A DNA stretch of 64,000 bases, taken from NCBI RefSeq assembly GCF_037042905.1, contig NC_087258.1:6984501-7048500 (forward strand), given 5' to 3'. Shown here in pieces: positions 22,581-33,918 of this stretch. This stretch comes from Lytechinus pictus. Taxonomy: Eukaryota; Echinodermata; Echinoidea; Temnopleuroida; Toxopneustidae. Both the position numbers and the translations under genes were made by a program. Numbering within the stretch: the first letter of the stretch is position 1; each line of letters opens with the position of its first letter. Below the pieces are notes generated by a model. That model searched no databases. It was not told the DNA's origin and saw nothing but the letters and a program-made list of their open reading frames with translations.

Positions 22581-24911
22581 GGGCATTTTCGCCACAGATG
22601 GACACAGAGGCAAAAAATTCAAGTTGATATTCATGTCAAATGCTTTATGTTTTTTAATAAAACAAGACCTGAAGTTTCCGAGACAAAAAAATGTCCGACT
22701 CTGGCAGCCATTTTTTATTTCAAAATGGCTGCCAAAGTATGGATACAAATTAGTGTTGAAAATAGTATATTGATACATATTTTGTTTTGACAGATTTTTA
22801 AAGAACAGGTTTGATCATGATGTTTTTGCCTGTGATTTAGCTTGCTATTATAACACTTTTTAAAACCCCACAGAAAGGAACACCAGTAATTCATTCATCT
22901 AATAAAAAAAACATTGATGAAGTATGTGATATGGTATGTAATGTCAGTTACCGAAAACATGAACTTTTTTTTCTAATTTCCTGGAAAAGAGGATATATTA
23001 AATGAAACTTGGTAGATTTCCTCTCTAGGTAACACCCCTCCCTTCTACACCAAAATTAAAGATTACCAATTAACAATGAAGCCATAGGGTACCATTAAAT
23101 ATATGTAATGTCAGTTACCAAGTGGAAAATGTAATGTCAGTTACCGAGATGTAATATCAGTTATATGATAAAACGTTGGACACCAATATTGAAATGCAAG
23201 TATGTGATCAATTTTATGGTGAAGAAATATTGTATACTTGTTATTTAAGTCTTTCACTTTAAAAGTCACACCAGAAGGAGCTTGCTATTGACTTTTAAAA
23301 GGTATAGTTCACAAGGAATACTATATGAAATTGTGAAGGAAGTTGCATTCCCATCAGGCAAAATAAAAAATTACTATGAAATTGTTTTGTACATGCACTT
23401 ACCAAGTACCTAATTGTATCAGACAATTTTTTGTTTGGTTTTCGGGGGGGGGGGGGGGGGGTAGGGGGTACTTTTCCCAACCTATTGCCTAAATCTGCAA
23501 CATTTTTTAAGCTTAACATTGTGATGAAGGGGATTTCCAGGGTCCCTTTTTTTAGTTTCTAGGATTCTTTTGAGCATTGCCTCGCTAAAAGTAAATTCCT
23601 GGTTTTTATACCTGTTAGTAGTGTGGATGTGTGATACAATTTTGTTTTTGGTTTACAAGTATAGATGAAAAGTGAAATTTGACAGTTCTGATCAATGTTG
23701 CATGGATCTACTAAAACTGTTGTTTTTTTTTCTAATTTACAAATAGTTCAGTTTCAGTTTAGAAGCTGGAGTTTATTTTTTGTGGACAGCTTAAAAAAGA
23801 AATTAGCAAAGAAAATGATTAAACAAATTATGAAGAGAATTGAAATCCGACAGATATGAACAAGCATCACTTGCACTGACCAGAATAGAAATCAATGAAA
23901 CTACATGGCTGCATGAGATTCAGGGGAGGGGTACATGTAGCCTAGGGGAGGAGACCCTTATTCATTTTGCCTTTTTTGAGGGGAGGGGGAGGTTGGAGAA
24001 GGAAAAGGTTTAAAAGGTCAATATAAAACTGATGAATATATTATGGGTGTATAGTCAGAAAAATCCATGTGTACAGTCAATGCAATATTAAATTACTATA
24101 GGAAAACATGTAGCTGCTATGACCCCCCCCCCCCCCCCCCGAGTAAGTAAAACATACATTTCTTATATTTTGATAATTAAAAATGTGAAGTATTATGAAA
24201 CTTTTATGATTTCAAAAAGCCTTACATATAAGTACCAAGAAAATTATGCCTTTGAAAATCATATAGCACTGGTAAATGTTAATGTGTATTGTCAGTTACC
24301 GACAAGTAATGATAAAAATGTTCAAATCAAAGAAAGGAATTAAGAAAAAGAAAAAGTTTTTTCATTGAAATGTTCCTAGAAACTCTGGTATACTTCCACA
24401 TCAAGCTCACTTTCATGTGAAGCTCTGCACAGAAGATACAATGCAATGATTCCACACATTTGACTTCCATGTGTTATCTCTATGGCAAATTAAGTGTAAT
24501 GTCAGTTACCGTAATGTCAGTTACCAGCATGGTTGTGGAAAAATTATCATAGCCCCCAAAAGACAAAAACGAATTGTTAAATATTTTGACACATCTTAAC
24601 CTAGTAACAGAGGTATATTTACATATTCAAATTATTACTCTATCTACTCAGGGACATGAGATATTTCAATTTTAATGAACACCCTGAAATTGCATGTCCT
24701 TTTTCGTAATGTCAGTTACCGACACATTTTTGCTTGCTGATGCGTAAAAAAATGTGGTTACATAGGAAAACTTAGTATCAGGTTATACAGCAAGGTTCAC
24801 TTAATTAACTCTATCAAAAGCAAACTCCCATCATTTGTTGTTTTAGAGATACACACAATGAAAGGTGTGAAAACATTGTGCCGTGTAATGTCAGTTACCG
24901 TGAAAATGCCC
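22581..24911. mobile_element. 2.3-kb TIR element inserted in integrase, with repeated 16-bp motif
   Basis: Direct repeat ATAT (22577-22580 and 24912-24915) flanks a 2331-bp unit with ends GGGCATTTTC and GAAAATGCCC. Deleting the unit and one ATAT restores the integrase frame exactly. No protein-coding frame of note lies inside, so it is non-autonomous. It carries the word GTAATGTCAGTTACCG or a one-base variant at 22938, 23105, 23131, 24286, 24496, 24511, 24706 and 24885, all in the same orientation, plus a decayed one at 23151. The last copy almost abuts the right end. It also has a G-run near 23444 and a C-run near 24122. A 4-bp duplication is known for several DNA-transposon superfamilies; which one applies cannot be told here. 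Confidence 0.9.
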
Positions 24912-27203
24912 ATATGTATAACCATTCGAATGGGGCAACGGACCAACGAGATCCAGATGAACGTGTGCGAAACGCGCATCTGGGGTACTAAAAGTCCCTT
25001 GTGGGGCTTTTACATGTCTATTAGTCTTTGACCTCTGACACGGTAGACATTCCCGGGCCCATTTGCGTACGTCCTTATTAATCCCGGGCCATACGTAACG
25101 AGCGGTAATCGCACGCTGTGTTGATCGGACTCCTGGATGAGATAGTCCATGGATAGCATCGAAAACTGCCCTCCTATGAATCTTCGGGACGAAAGGACGG
25201 GCGAGTCCGTGAGAAGTATCGCATACGATCGAGCCACCAGTGGTGAGCCTTGGTACTTTTTTGAGCACCATACTAGAATTGACCTCTGAATTGAGATACG
25301 CTTGCAATTCTGAATCGGTTTCTTGTGCTTCCGCAATATCCGTGAAATCGATCCGAGATTCGGTATGCAAGGCGCTGATATCGGGTCGAGATAGGGTGTC
25401 AGCCACCACATTGTCTTGACCTTTGACATATCTGATGTCTGTGGTGAATTGCGATATGAAATCCAACTGCCGAATTTCGCGGGGGCTATGACGATCTGGC
25501 TTGGCGTTTAATGCGTATGTTAAAGGTTTATGGTCGGTATAAACGCAGAAAGGACGACCTTCTAGCATGTACCGAAAATGTTTAATTGCCAAGTAAATGG
25601 CCAGCAACTCTCGCCCAAATGCGCTATACCTTGTTTCAGCAGGTAGCAATTTCCGCGAGAAGAATGCAATCGGCTCCCATGCATTGTCGTGGAGTTGCTG
25701 AATAACTCCACCAATAGCACGGTCTGATGCGTCGACCATCAAACTCAGAGGATAATCTGAATTTGGATAGGCCAATAACGTAATCTGCGCTAGTTTCTCT
25801 TTGACTTCAACGAAAGCGGCCGTACAAGCAGGCGACCAATCTAGCGGTTTCTTAGATCGCTTCTTACGATTGCGCAGGAGGTCCGTGAGAGGCATGAGGA
25901 TATGCGCGCAGTTAGGTATAAATCTACGGTAAAAGTTCACTAACCCGAGAAATCCTCGCAACTGCTTCAATGTCGTGGGGACAGTGCAGTTCCGAATCGC
26001 ATCCACTTTGTCCGGGAGTGGACTGACTCCATCGCGGTTGATACGGTGACCTAGAAATTCTAGCTCCGATCGGCCAAAAACGCACTTGTTTGGGTTGACG
26101 ACAACACCAAACTCCCTAAGTCTTTCAAAGAGCAGACGTAGGTGGCGTTCATGCTCTCCCTCACTATTGCTAGCTACAAGTAAGTCATCTATATAAGCAT
26201 ATACGAACGGTAATCCACGAATGACTTGATCTATGAACCTCTGAAAAGATTGCGCAGCATTACGCAGACCGAACGGCATTCGTTCGAATTCATAAAGGCC
26301 AAAAGGTGTACATATAGCCGTCTTGCAAATATCGTCTGGCGCGACGGGTATCTGGTGATACGCACGAACTAAATCTATCTTGGAAAATATGCGCTTTCCA
26401 TTCAAGTTCGCGGTGAAGTCCTGAATATGGGGTACAGGGTAGCGGTCGGGTACGGTAGCCTTGTTAAGTGCCCTGTAATCACCGCAAGGTCTCCAATCAC
26501 CGGCAGTCTTTTTCGGCACCATGTGTAACGGCGATGCCCATTGGCTACTAGACGGCCTAATTATGCCTAAATCAAGCATATGCTGGAATTCATTACGAGC
26601 TATGTCTAACTTGTCTCCGGTGAGTCTACGCGGCCTAGCCGTAACGGGTTGTCCTCGCGTTTCAATGTGGTGTACCACATTATGCTTAACGTCCTGCGAA
26701 CGGTATACGGGTATCGTGATATCAGCGTATTCATCACGCACCATCTTCGTGTACGCATCAATAGCTTCAGGCGTGTCAAATACGGGACTAAGTGACACAG
26801 TGTCCGTATGTCTACCTGACACTTGCATGTTCGTTAGGGGATCAATAAGCCTCGGCTTTGCCATATCAATAAGAAATTGAAAATGGTGCAAAAAGTCCGC
26901 ACCTAAAATAGGCATGGTTACGTCAGCTATGATAAATATCCAACGGCAGCTGCGACGTACGCCTAAATCTAGCGTAAGCGACTGTTGTCCGTAAGTTGTG
27001 ATGCGCGAACCATTAGCTGCGCGTAGTTTCAAGGTAGAAGGTTTAACCCTCTGTTGCTTTGTCGGGAGGATTACCGACACAGCCGCGCCTGTGTCAACCA
27101 GAAATTTCTTTCGCGAATTAATATCATTAATGTAAAATAGGCGACTATCCGGTTGACCAGTTGGGTTTGTCGCCCCAACCCTCTGGTCTATGCGTTTCCC
27201 TGA
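24912..27203 (-). pseudogene. Gypsy pol, 5' part: protease, RT, RNase H, integrase N-terminus
   Basis: The pol frame opens at 27203 after a TAG and lies in -1 relative to gag. Order: retropepsin ([11 protein letters not shown], then ILGADFL), reverse transcriptase ([33 protein letters not shown], catalytic YIDD in [11 protein letters not shown]), RNase H ([38 protein letters not shown]), then the integrase HHCC zinc finger ([15 protein letters not shown]) and the first catalytic Asp (HLDLVGPLP). About 760 codons with no internal stop. The frame is cut in integrase at 24912 by the inserted TIR element, after which only a few foreign residues precede a stop. The first ATG (27080) lies inside the protease, which supports expression by frameshifting rather than by separate initiation. 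Confidence 0.95.
27155..27200 (-). promoter_or_regulatory. Programmed -1 ribosomal frameshift signal at gag-pol
   Basis: The minus strand reads G GGA AAC in the gag frame (27200-27194), a canonical X XXY YYZ slippery heptamer. A 5-nt spacer GCATA follows, then a stem-loop: GACCA pairs with TGGTC and GTTGGG pairs with CCCAAC, with a 4-nt GAGG bulge and loop GCGACAAA. The gag stop TAG (27190-27188) sits at the foot of the stem, and the -1 frame is exactly the pol frame. Confidence 0.85.
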
Positions 27204-28069
27204 CTATTCCAATTGCAGGGTGCCTTGCAGCGATGCGCGTTCTCAGCATATTGAGAATGATACCAACAATATCCTCTATCTTCGGGCGATTCGCTAACAG
27301 GCGTGGAATCACGTTTATCACGAGTCTTGCTTCTACTACGATTTCGACTACGACTACGGTCGTGTTTCAATTGCCCTACGGCTGTGGCTAACTCGCGAAC
27401 GAGCTTTGTCAAATCCGCAATTTGCCTTACAAGGTTTGAATTCGCACCCTGTGTATCTCCGGATTGGGCTGGCTTAACCGTGATAGCATGTGACCCTGCA
27501 TCAGTCACCGGCGCCACGGTGTTCACGACAGGCACGTGCGCTTCGAGAATTCGGTCTGCCAATGCGGCCAGATCCGATAGCGCTAGCGACTCACTCGTGG
27601 AGGCTAAGATCAGTCTAACATTATGCGGCAAGCGTTGTAAGAATAACTGCCTAAGTATACCGCTTTCTAATTTCTGATCTCCGACGAGTTGTTCCATGCG
27701 CCGCAATAATTGCGAAGGTTTTCGGTCTCCGAGTTCTTCTTCTGTGAGTAACATTTGTACTCTTCTCTGTTCCGATTCCGTCGTTCGCGATATGATCTTT
27801 TTCTTTAGCGTCGTATATATGGCTCACTAACAGGGGGGTTTATCAGGACGTCGCGAATGTCCTGTGCTACCTCGGGTGGTAGTGTCGCGATAAACGTAAG
27901 AGTATTTTGTACTCTCAACTACGATATTGCGCGTGGCAAATTGGGCTTCCGCTTGCGCGAACCATACCTCCGGATCGTTTCGCCAGAATGGCGGCAGCTT
28001 TAAAGCAACTGCTCCAAGTATGCTCTCAGAGTCAGCAATAGACTTCGCGTCGGCATCTTCTTGTGACAT
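27188..28069 (-). pseudogene. Gypsy gag with two small frameshifts
   Basis: Start chosen at MSQEDADAK (28069); an upstream ATG at 28096 is also in frame. N-terminal part: LKLPPFWRNDPEVWFAQAEA, typical of metazoan Gypsy gag. The frame breaks near 27891 (one extra base) and near 27815 (two extra bases, TATATA), with the intervening stretch still encoding the conserved LPPEV and LINPP words in a shifted frame. The second half resumes with EEELGDRKPSQLLRRM, a basic RS-rich stretch, and a CWYH..HRCKAPC zinc-binding ending. The two breaks add three bases in total. They may be true decay or assembly errors at short repeats. In this copy Gag would end at 27827. Confidence 0.88.
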
Positions 28070-28280
28070 TGTGAAAGAGCGCGAGCGTACAACCACTGCA
28101 CTTACCTATTACACTGTTCCTATATTAATGAGAACATGACAGTCTTATTCTAATTCATTCAACTCCGATGTGCGTTATCTATCCTGAAAGATCACGTCTT
28201 TAAATATACTATGTATATTATATAAAATCTGTTTCGCCGCTATAAGGGTTAAGGGTTACTATTTTGTAGCTCCCTTTCAG

Positions 28281-28298
28281 ATCACGTCGGGATCACCA
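28281..28298 (-). other. Primer-binding site, tRNA-Trp type
   Basis: On the minus strand, TGGTGATCCCGACGTGAT begins 3 nt inside the 5' LTR. Its complement ATCACGTCGGGATCACCA matches the 3' end of eukaryotic tRNA-Trp (…ATCACGTCGGGGTCA plus CCA, from memory) with one difference. Confidence 0.75.
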
Positions 28299-28301
28299 TT
28301 T

Positions 28302-29488
28302 TGTTGGGACGGATCTGAGTATTTATGAATTTGGTGGAAAAAATGTTATGTTTCTCTTTAAAAACAAAGGCAAATCAAACACACCAATCAATCAGACTAG
28401 GAAAAAAAATGAGAAAAAACTAAACAAGCAACAACAAGCACGGCGACTCAAACACCCCAACTTTTAGCTAAACGTGATCATTCAAGAAAAATAAGCACTT
28501 GACAAAATAATTACAGTTCGATGACTTCGATTTATAATTAAAATGATTCGAATGTTTTCTTTGACAAATTTACAAAGTGTTTACAACTCAAAGAAATGCC
28601 TGTATGATATATCCAATAATTGAAGACAGTAAATAAAGTTATGTCGAATATTCAAAGTAATTATAAGAGAGCAATTGATTATGTAATAAAATAGGATATA
28701 AACTCCAAAATAGGCCAAAGCGTTGAGAAGTTGACAGTTCGATCTGCTTTGCGAATTGAGTTGTTCGACCTGAACTTGGAAGGATGAAATACGTAGCTAG
28801 GCTTGCCGTATACAACGGAGAGTGGATAACCGGTCTCGATGAATCATCGATATCAAGCAGGACAAAAACTCGTCTATGGTGAGGGTCTCAGTGGAACCCG
28901 ATAAACATCAGGAAAAAGAAGTAAAAAGTCAGCTAAACCAGGAGTCCATTAATTCTCCTTTACAAAATGACGAGCCCAGACAGCATCGGTGAAGTACGCT
29001 GTCGGGAGCTAAGCCGACGGTCTCGGGGGAGATATTGGTTCAAATCCCCATAGAAAAAGATGTAACCAAAATTGAACACAGACGACTCTGCTGAAGTATC
29101 AGCAACCGGGCTTTTTTTTAAGAGTCCCGTATCGTTAATTAAGAACGCACGAAACCGCCCTTACAGGGCGAGATCTGATTGGTCATTTTTCGTAACCAAG
29201 AAAAACATTATTTACATATTATTACTAAGTCGTGTCTCTTAGGGTTCAACACGTATTGGGAATGCTTTCTTTTGAAATTCACCTGCTGTTCCGGAAATAC
29301 TGTCTTTAATAATAACAGGTGGAAATTTCTTTGCGTCCAACTAAAAAAGAATCCAAATTGCATTTGATTCTTTTTTTTTACACAGTATCACATAAAAGTG
29401 CTTTTGATTCTTGTTTTACACAGTATCACATAAAAGTATTTCAGGCTTCTTTGATATCCTAAAAATAAACTCAGAAATTGTCACTACA
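28302..29488 (-). repeat. 5' LTR of the Gypsy element
   Basis: 1187 bp, TGT..ACA ends in element orientation; nearly identical partner at 20388-21573. It should carry the promoter for the minus-strand genomic RNA; I could not pick out a convincing TATA box or initiator. Confidence 0.96.
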
Positions 29489-29606
29489 CGTTCTTCGGGA
29501 AGCGATCTTCGCACATTTTGAGCGCACTACTCCACACGACAGGTGTAGAATGCCTACGTTGCGGTTTCGAATTTCGCGCAAAACGTGTCACCCAACTGAG
29601 AGCGTT
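29489..29606 (+). mobile_element. Repeat C, continuation after the Gypsy insertion
   Basis: Begins with the duplicated CGTT and reads on 'cttcgggaagcgatcttcgcacattttgagcgc', matching 32220-32335 of the intact copy. It stops abruptly at 29606, where repeat A sequence takes over. Confidence 0.88.
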
Positions 29607-30010
29607 AGCCCCACCAATTTCCTGGGGTTAAGCTTAGCCCACTTTGTTTTCACACTACGTTTGAGCAAAGTGGGCTAGCACGGTGAATAGTACGGTATTA
29701 TCTGGCACTGCAAAAAGCAGGGTTAGCCAGCTTATTGCTGTGCTAGCACCACAATTACAGTGCTCAGAGATGCAGTGTGAAATGAAACCGGGCTAAGGAA
29801 AAATGGGGTTAAGCATTAATAGCCAATCACAGAAGTCGAAATTGAACATTAATCACACTCTGTGTGGCAAAAATCATCAATGTTCATGAGCTGTGCGATT
29901 GTCCGGGGCTAAGACGTTAACCCCGGCGAAGCAGTTAGTATGGGGTTAAGAAAGACAGTGTGAAACCCCAAAAGATAGTATGGGGTTAAGGAAATGCAGT
30001 GTGAAAAGCA
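29607..30010 (+). mobile_element. Repeat A copy (left end missing)
   Basis: Starts inside the family at 'ccccaccaatttcctggggttaag' and runs to the right terminal repeat TGCAGTGTGAAAAGCA. It supplies the uninterrupted version of the site used by repeat B at 13909. Confidence 0.82.
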
Positions 30011-31507
30011 TATAAGGGGCATGGAATTTCCCTCCCTCCAGTTGTCATTGTGAACACAAGGATGTAATGAAAGAAATTTTGTTGAAGCTTTTTCATAGTT
30101 GTTACTGAAATTTCTGGAGATTACCTTTAACCGAACAAATTACAGTATTGGTTTTAGGTTGCCATAATCATAATTTTTTTATTTGAATGTTTTCTTATAC
30201 TGTAGCTTGCCATAATTTATCTCTTGTTAAGATCTGCTAATCTCTTACTCATCCTAAATGCACTTGACATGTTATGAGAATCAATATCTAGTCTATAAAT
30301 ACAGACTTTGGTGATTTGATTTAATGTCGTAAACAAGTACCTTTTAGAAATGGATCCAGACTTTAACAGGATAGAGATATATCAGAGGACATTTACTTGC
30401 TTTCATCAATTTTTTTGTAGCTTTTAATTTATACTTGTATCATTACTTTTATGTATGAAAATATATATCAAAAGGATTAAATCATTTCCAATTTAATACA
30501 GACTCTGAATTCTAAATTCAGACCTCCCTGAAAAGTTTAAATGAATAGTGAAATGAAGGAATGAATAAATAGATTATTCGATAAGTGAATGAATATCAGA
30601 CAATGAAAAAGGAAGACATAGACAGAAGAGATAAAAGAATGAAGTATTTAAAGAGAGTGAATTTTATCCAAACATATGTTTATGTTCAGTCATTGAGTAT
30701 AAATATCCTTCGCATTATTACTTTTGATATCTGAGATTGATTTTTAAGGATAGATTTGTTATTAATTTCACACATACGCTAAAAATATAAAATTCAGTCC
30801 AGCTCCTCCTTGAAAATTAAATAAATCTGAAAATTGATAAAAAGATAATAGATGTGTGGATTGAAGAAGTGAATGAATAGATTCAAAGAAAAGTAAGTTT
30901 ATTTTTCTAGTAAATCCATCAATAAACCAATCAATAATTTGATAAAAATGAGTATGCGCCAGCATGAACCTAGTTGTAATTTTTTTACCAGTGCGCTGCT
31001 CGGATTGCATTCCTTGCCAATCTAAACATGGTGTGAAGATCAGCACTTTGAAATGACACCATTACTTATGAATGGGACTATTAGAAAAGGGCACCATCTT
31101 CTCTTGGGAGTAAACTAGTGGAAATCGATGCTTATTTTTGGTCAAGCGTGAGTGATCATGAGCTAAAATGAGATGGTTTGCGGATGGACGTTGACAGATA
31201 ACTATAGTCACTTTCTAATGAGAACGAGCTTGCGAGCACGAAGAAATTTCAAATATTATGCTTGCATACTTTACACCTGTATTATTATTTTAAATTTTTA
31301 GACTAGATGTATAGGGTAAAACTTGTAACAGGAAATACTTAAAGGAGGGGGACACATATTGGAGGATTACAGCCAGAAAAGATGAAATAGTTGGGTAAGG
31401 TTAGATCATTCATTTATAGGCAAGTTTTAGCTTGACACATTGAAGAAAAAAGGAAATAATTTTTATGTGTATGCCCTGCAAATTGCTGTTTTTGTATAGT
31501 GTCTTTC
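30011..31507. other. Intron sequence without recognisable feature
   Basis: AT-rich intronic DNA; no exon, RNA gene or clear repeat was supported. Confidence 0.55.
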
Positions 31508-31880
31508 ATGATTCTCACACTGCATTTCCTTTAACCCTGGACTACCCTTGACCCCAAGCTTTCTCTTTTTTGGTTTCAGACTGTCTTTCTTAACCCCATA
31601 CTATTTGATTAGCCAGGGTTAAGGCATTAAGTATCGCACAGCTCATGAATATTGATTATTTTGCCACACAGCATGTGATTAACGTGCAATTTCGACTTCT
31701 GTGATTGGTTTAAATGCCTAGCCCCAATTTTCCTTAGCCCAGTTCGGTTTCAGACTGCAGTTCTTATCACCGCTATAAGCCTGCTTTTCAGCAGGGCCAG
31801 ATAGTACCGTACTATTTACCATAGCCCACTTCTGTAAAACGTAGCTTAACCCCAGGAAATTTATGCAGTGTGAAAAGCAT
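31508..31880 (-). mobile_element. Repeat A copy, inverted, shortened
   Basis: Left end CTCACACTGCATTTCCTTT, right end TGCAGTGTGAAAAGCATA. The internal order of words is reversed relative to 13459-14332, with diverged body sequence. Confidence 0.8.
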
Positions 31881-32041
31881 ATTGTGTTGGGGGGTAGGGG
31901 TGATAGGAATTTTTTTCTTCATACCTCCCATTAGGTGCTAGGTCAGCTACATAGGGATATATCATGTAGCACAAGAACGGGTCACCTGTCATTCATACAG
32001 TCATTTGTAACTTATGAGCAGATTTATGAAACACCCACCTG

Positions 32042-32489
32042 GCCCTCTACAACACTGTTCTCACTACCTTCCTGAAACTAGTTTACTGGAAACTAGTTTA
32101 ACCTGTAGTGAGAACGGTCGAAGCGATCTCTCGAACCGGTTAAGAAAACCACCTCGCTATGTAGTTTTCATGATCACTTTGCCTCGTTTAACTGGTTTTA
32201 GCGTAAGTGAGGACACAACCGTTCTTCGGGATGTGATCTTCGCACATTTTTAGCGCGCTAATCCACACGACAGGTGTAGAATGCCTATGCTGCGGTTTTG
32301 AATTTCGCGCGAAACGTGTCATCCCACTGAGAGCATTTCCATAGCAACAAGATCGCTATACGTGAAGTGATTTTGAAAACCACTTTCGTGTGATCAAGTG
32401 GGAATGCTAGCAAAGTGATCTTCCAAACTGGTTTCCTGAATCGGTTTCTAGTAAACCAGTTTTAGAAAGCGTAATGAGAACGATGTCGT
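32042..32489 (+). mobile_element. Repeat C, intact copy
   Basis: About 448 bp. Left terminal stretch 'acactgttctcactacc', then 'gtttactggaaactagttt' and an internal 'tagtgagaacggtcg' that folds back on the left end. The right terminal stretch is 'gcgtaatgagaacgatgtc'. This is the reference for the site hit by the Gypsy element. Confidence 0.85.
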
Positions 32490-33394
32490 ACTGAGGCATA
32501 CATTGTAAATCCTGCAACTCGGTTATGGAAAACCAAAACCCATCATTTCTGATATAATGATTATATCATTATGAAACTTTATGAAATTTAATGATTTTTG
32601 TATTTCAGATGAACATCATTAGACACTCCGAATGGTTGATATTCATGACTATGCTTTTTCTTTGGACTTTTCTTAAAATTGGTCCACTATTGCCATTCTA
32701 TTTATAGACACAGGATAAAAGGAAGGAACTGGAGAGAAAGTTGATGTGTTTACTCTGGAGTAGGGATACAAACAACAAAAACATCAAAAGTTCACTTTAC
32801 TATTGAAATTAAAGTCCACAGTTTTCAATTTTTCCTGAATGTATATTCCATGTTCTCTATCAATTGACATAATGTACAAAACATATGATGAAGCAATAAA
32901 ATTTGTGAAAGTTAAAAAAAAAATATTTCATTACAAACATGGCATGCTTTAGATTTGATTCATTGATGCCCATTAGAGTAGACATCATTGGATAAAATTC
33001 CCTGTCAGGTGTTATTTTTATAGCATCCTGAAAAGGAAATATTCATTTCCTGTGGATTGTTAAGATGATCATAATAGCAACATTACTATCCAAACAATGG
33101 ACAATATCTCCAAATAGACACATCGGCTCGTATTCTCAAAAGTTGGTTTTTGATCCGTGGTTTACATGCATGCAGATTTCATACATTGATTACGCTTAAT
33201 TTAACACGTATGTTAAAAATCTTGAGTGCAATGATGAATGTGCACATTTATGCTAGCAGCGACATGAGAACAAGTTTTGTACAGGGGGTGCTGATTGTGA
33301 ATTTGACAAACAAAAATAAAACCCTGGTTCACTCCAAAATGTTGGTCCTTTTGGTTATATTTATTCATTTTGCCACAACTACCAGAATTCCAGG

Positions 33395-33430
33395 GGGTGC
33401 TGCGTATTGAAAATAACACACGCAGCACCC
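33395..33430. repeat. Short hairpin GGGTGCTGCGT / ACGCAGCACCC
   Basis: Arms of 11 bp around 'attgaaaataacac'. Part of a cluster of palindromes between 33.39 and 33.92 kb. Confidence 0.8.
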
Positions 33431-33489
33431 ACAGGAAAATCTTCGTGGTGCTTCAGGGCAATGGTGTCAATCCGTAGAATGTTCTAGGC

Positions 33490-33551
33490 CTATTCATTTG
33501 GGGGGGGGGTATTACGTAATAATACAAAGCGACATCCCCCCAAATGAATAG
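33490..33551. repeat. Hairpin CTATTCATTTGGGGGG / CCCCCCAAATGAATAG
   Basis: 16-bp perfect arms separated by about 30 bp containing TATTACGTAATA, itself palindromic. Confidence 0.85.
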
Positions 33552-33587
33552 AAAGCGCAAGTGGATCGACACTATGCTTCAGAGCCT

Positions 33588-33918
33588 TTCTTGGTAATGT
33601 GTGTGACCGAAATTATGACAAATCTGGACTTTAGATAGTTTTAGAGATTTAGTAATCCGAAAGTTTGCATTAACGTGTTTCGTCAGCTATCATTTGGAAA
33701 TTATGTTTTGATGTCTCTAATATGCAGGTTCAAGGTCAGAGGTCAAAAGAAGTGGGTTATGCCTGTGACTTCTACACGGAAGTATGATTTTGAAAGTTTA
33801 TTTTCATTTTGAAATTCACAGGAATTTCAAAATGAAATTAAACTTTCAAAATCTAAAATTTAGATTTAAAACTTATGTCAAGATTTGTCATAATTTCGGT
33901 CACACACGTTACCAAGAA
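33588..33918. repeat. Fold-back element with roughly 38-bp terminal arms
   Basis: TTCTTGGTAATGTGTGTGAC continuing into CGAAATTATGACAAATCT at the left is mirrored by 33880-33918 at the right with one mismatch. A second hairpin fills the centre (33787-33860, 'ttttgaaagttta' / 'taaactttcaaaa'). No coding potential. Confidence 0.85.

Larger units (their letters stand above)
20388..29488 (-). mobile_element. Ty3/Gypsy LTR retrotransposon, minus strand, recently inserted
   Basis: Two LTRs of 1186 and 1187 bp with TGT..ACA ends flank a 6.7-kb interior coding gag and pol (protease, reverse transcriptase, RNase H, integrase order, i.e. Ty3/Gypsy) on the minus strand. The 4-bp word CGTT is duplicated at 20384-20387 and 29489-29492. 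By eye the LTRs differ by about three substitutions and one 1-base indel, so the insertion is young. No env-like frame fits in the roughly 100 bp between pol and the 3' LTR. This copy is not autonomous: gag has two frame breaks and integrase is split by another element. Confidence 0.96.

Noticed and set aside
23444-24142. G-run at 23444 and C-run at 24122 inside the TIR element, looking like another poly-G-ended insertion as at 3464.
   Set aside because: The flanking 8-mers do not match, so there is no target duplication to support an insertion.
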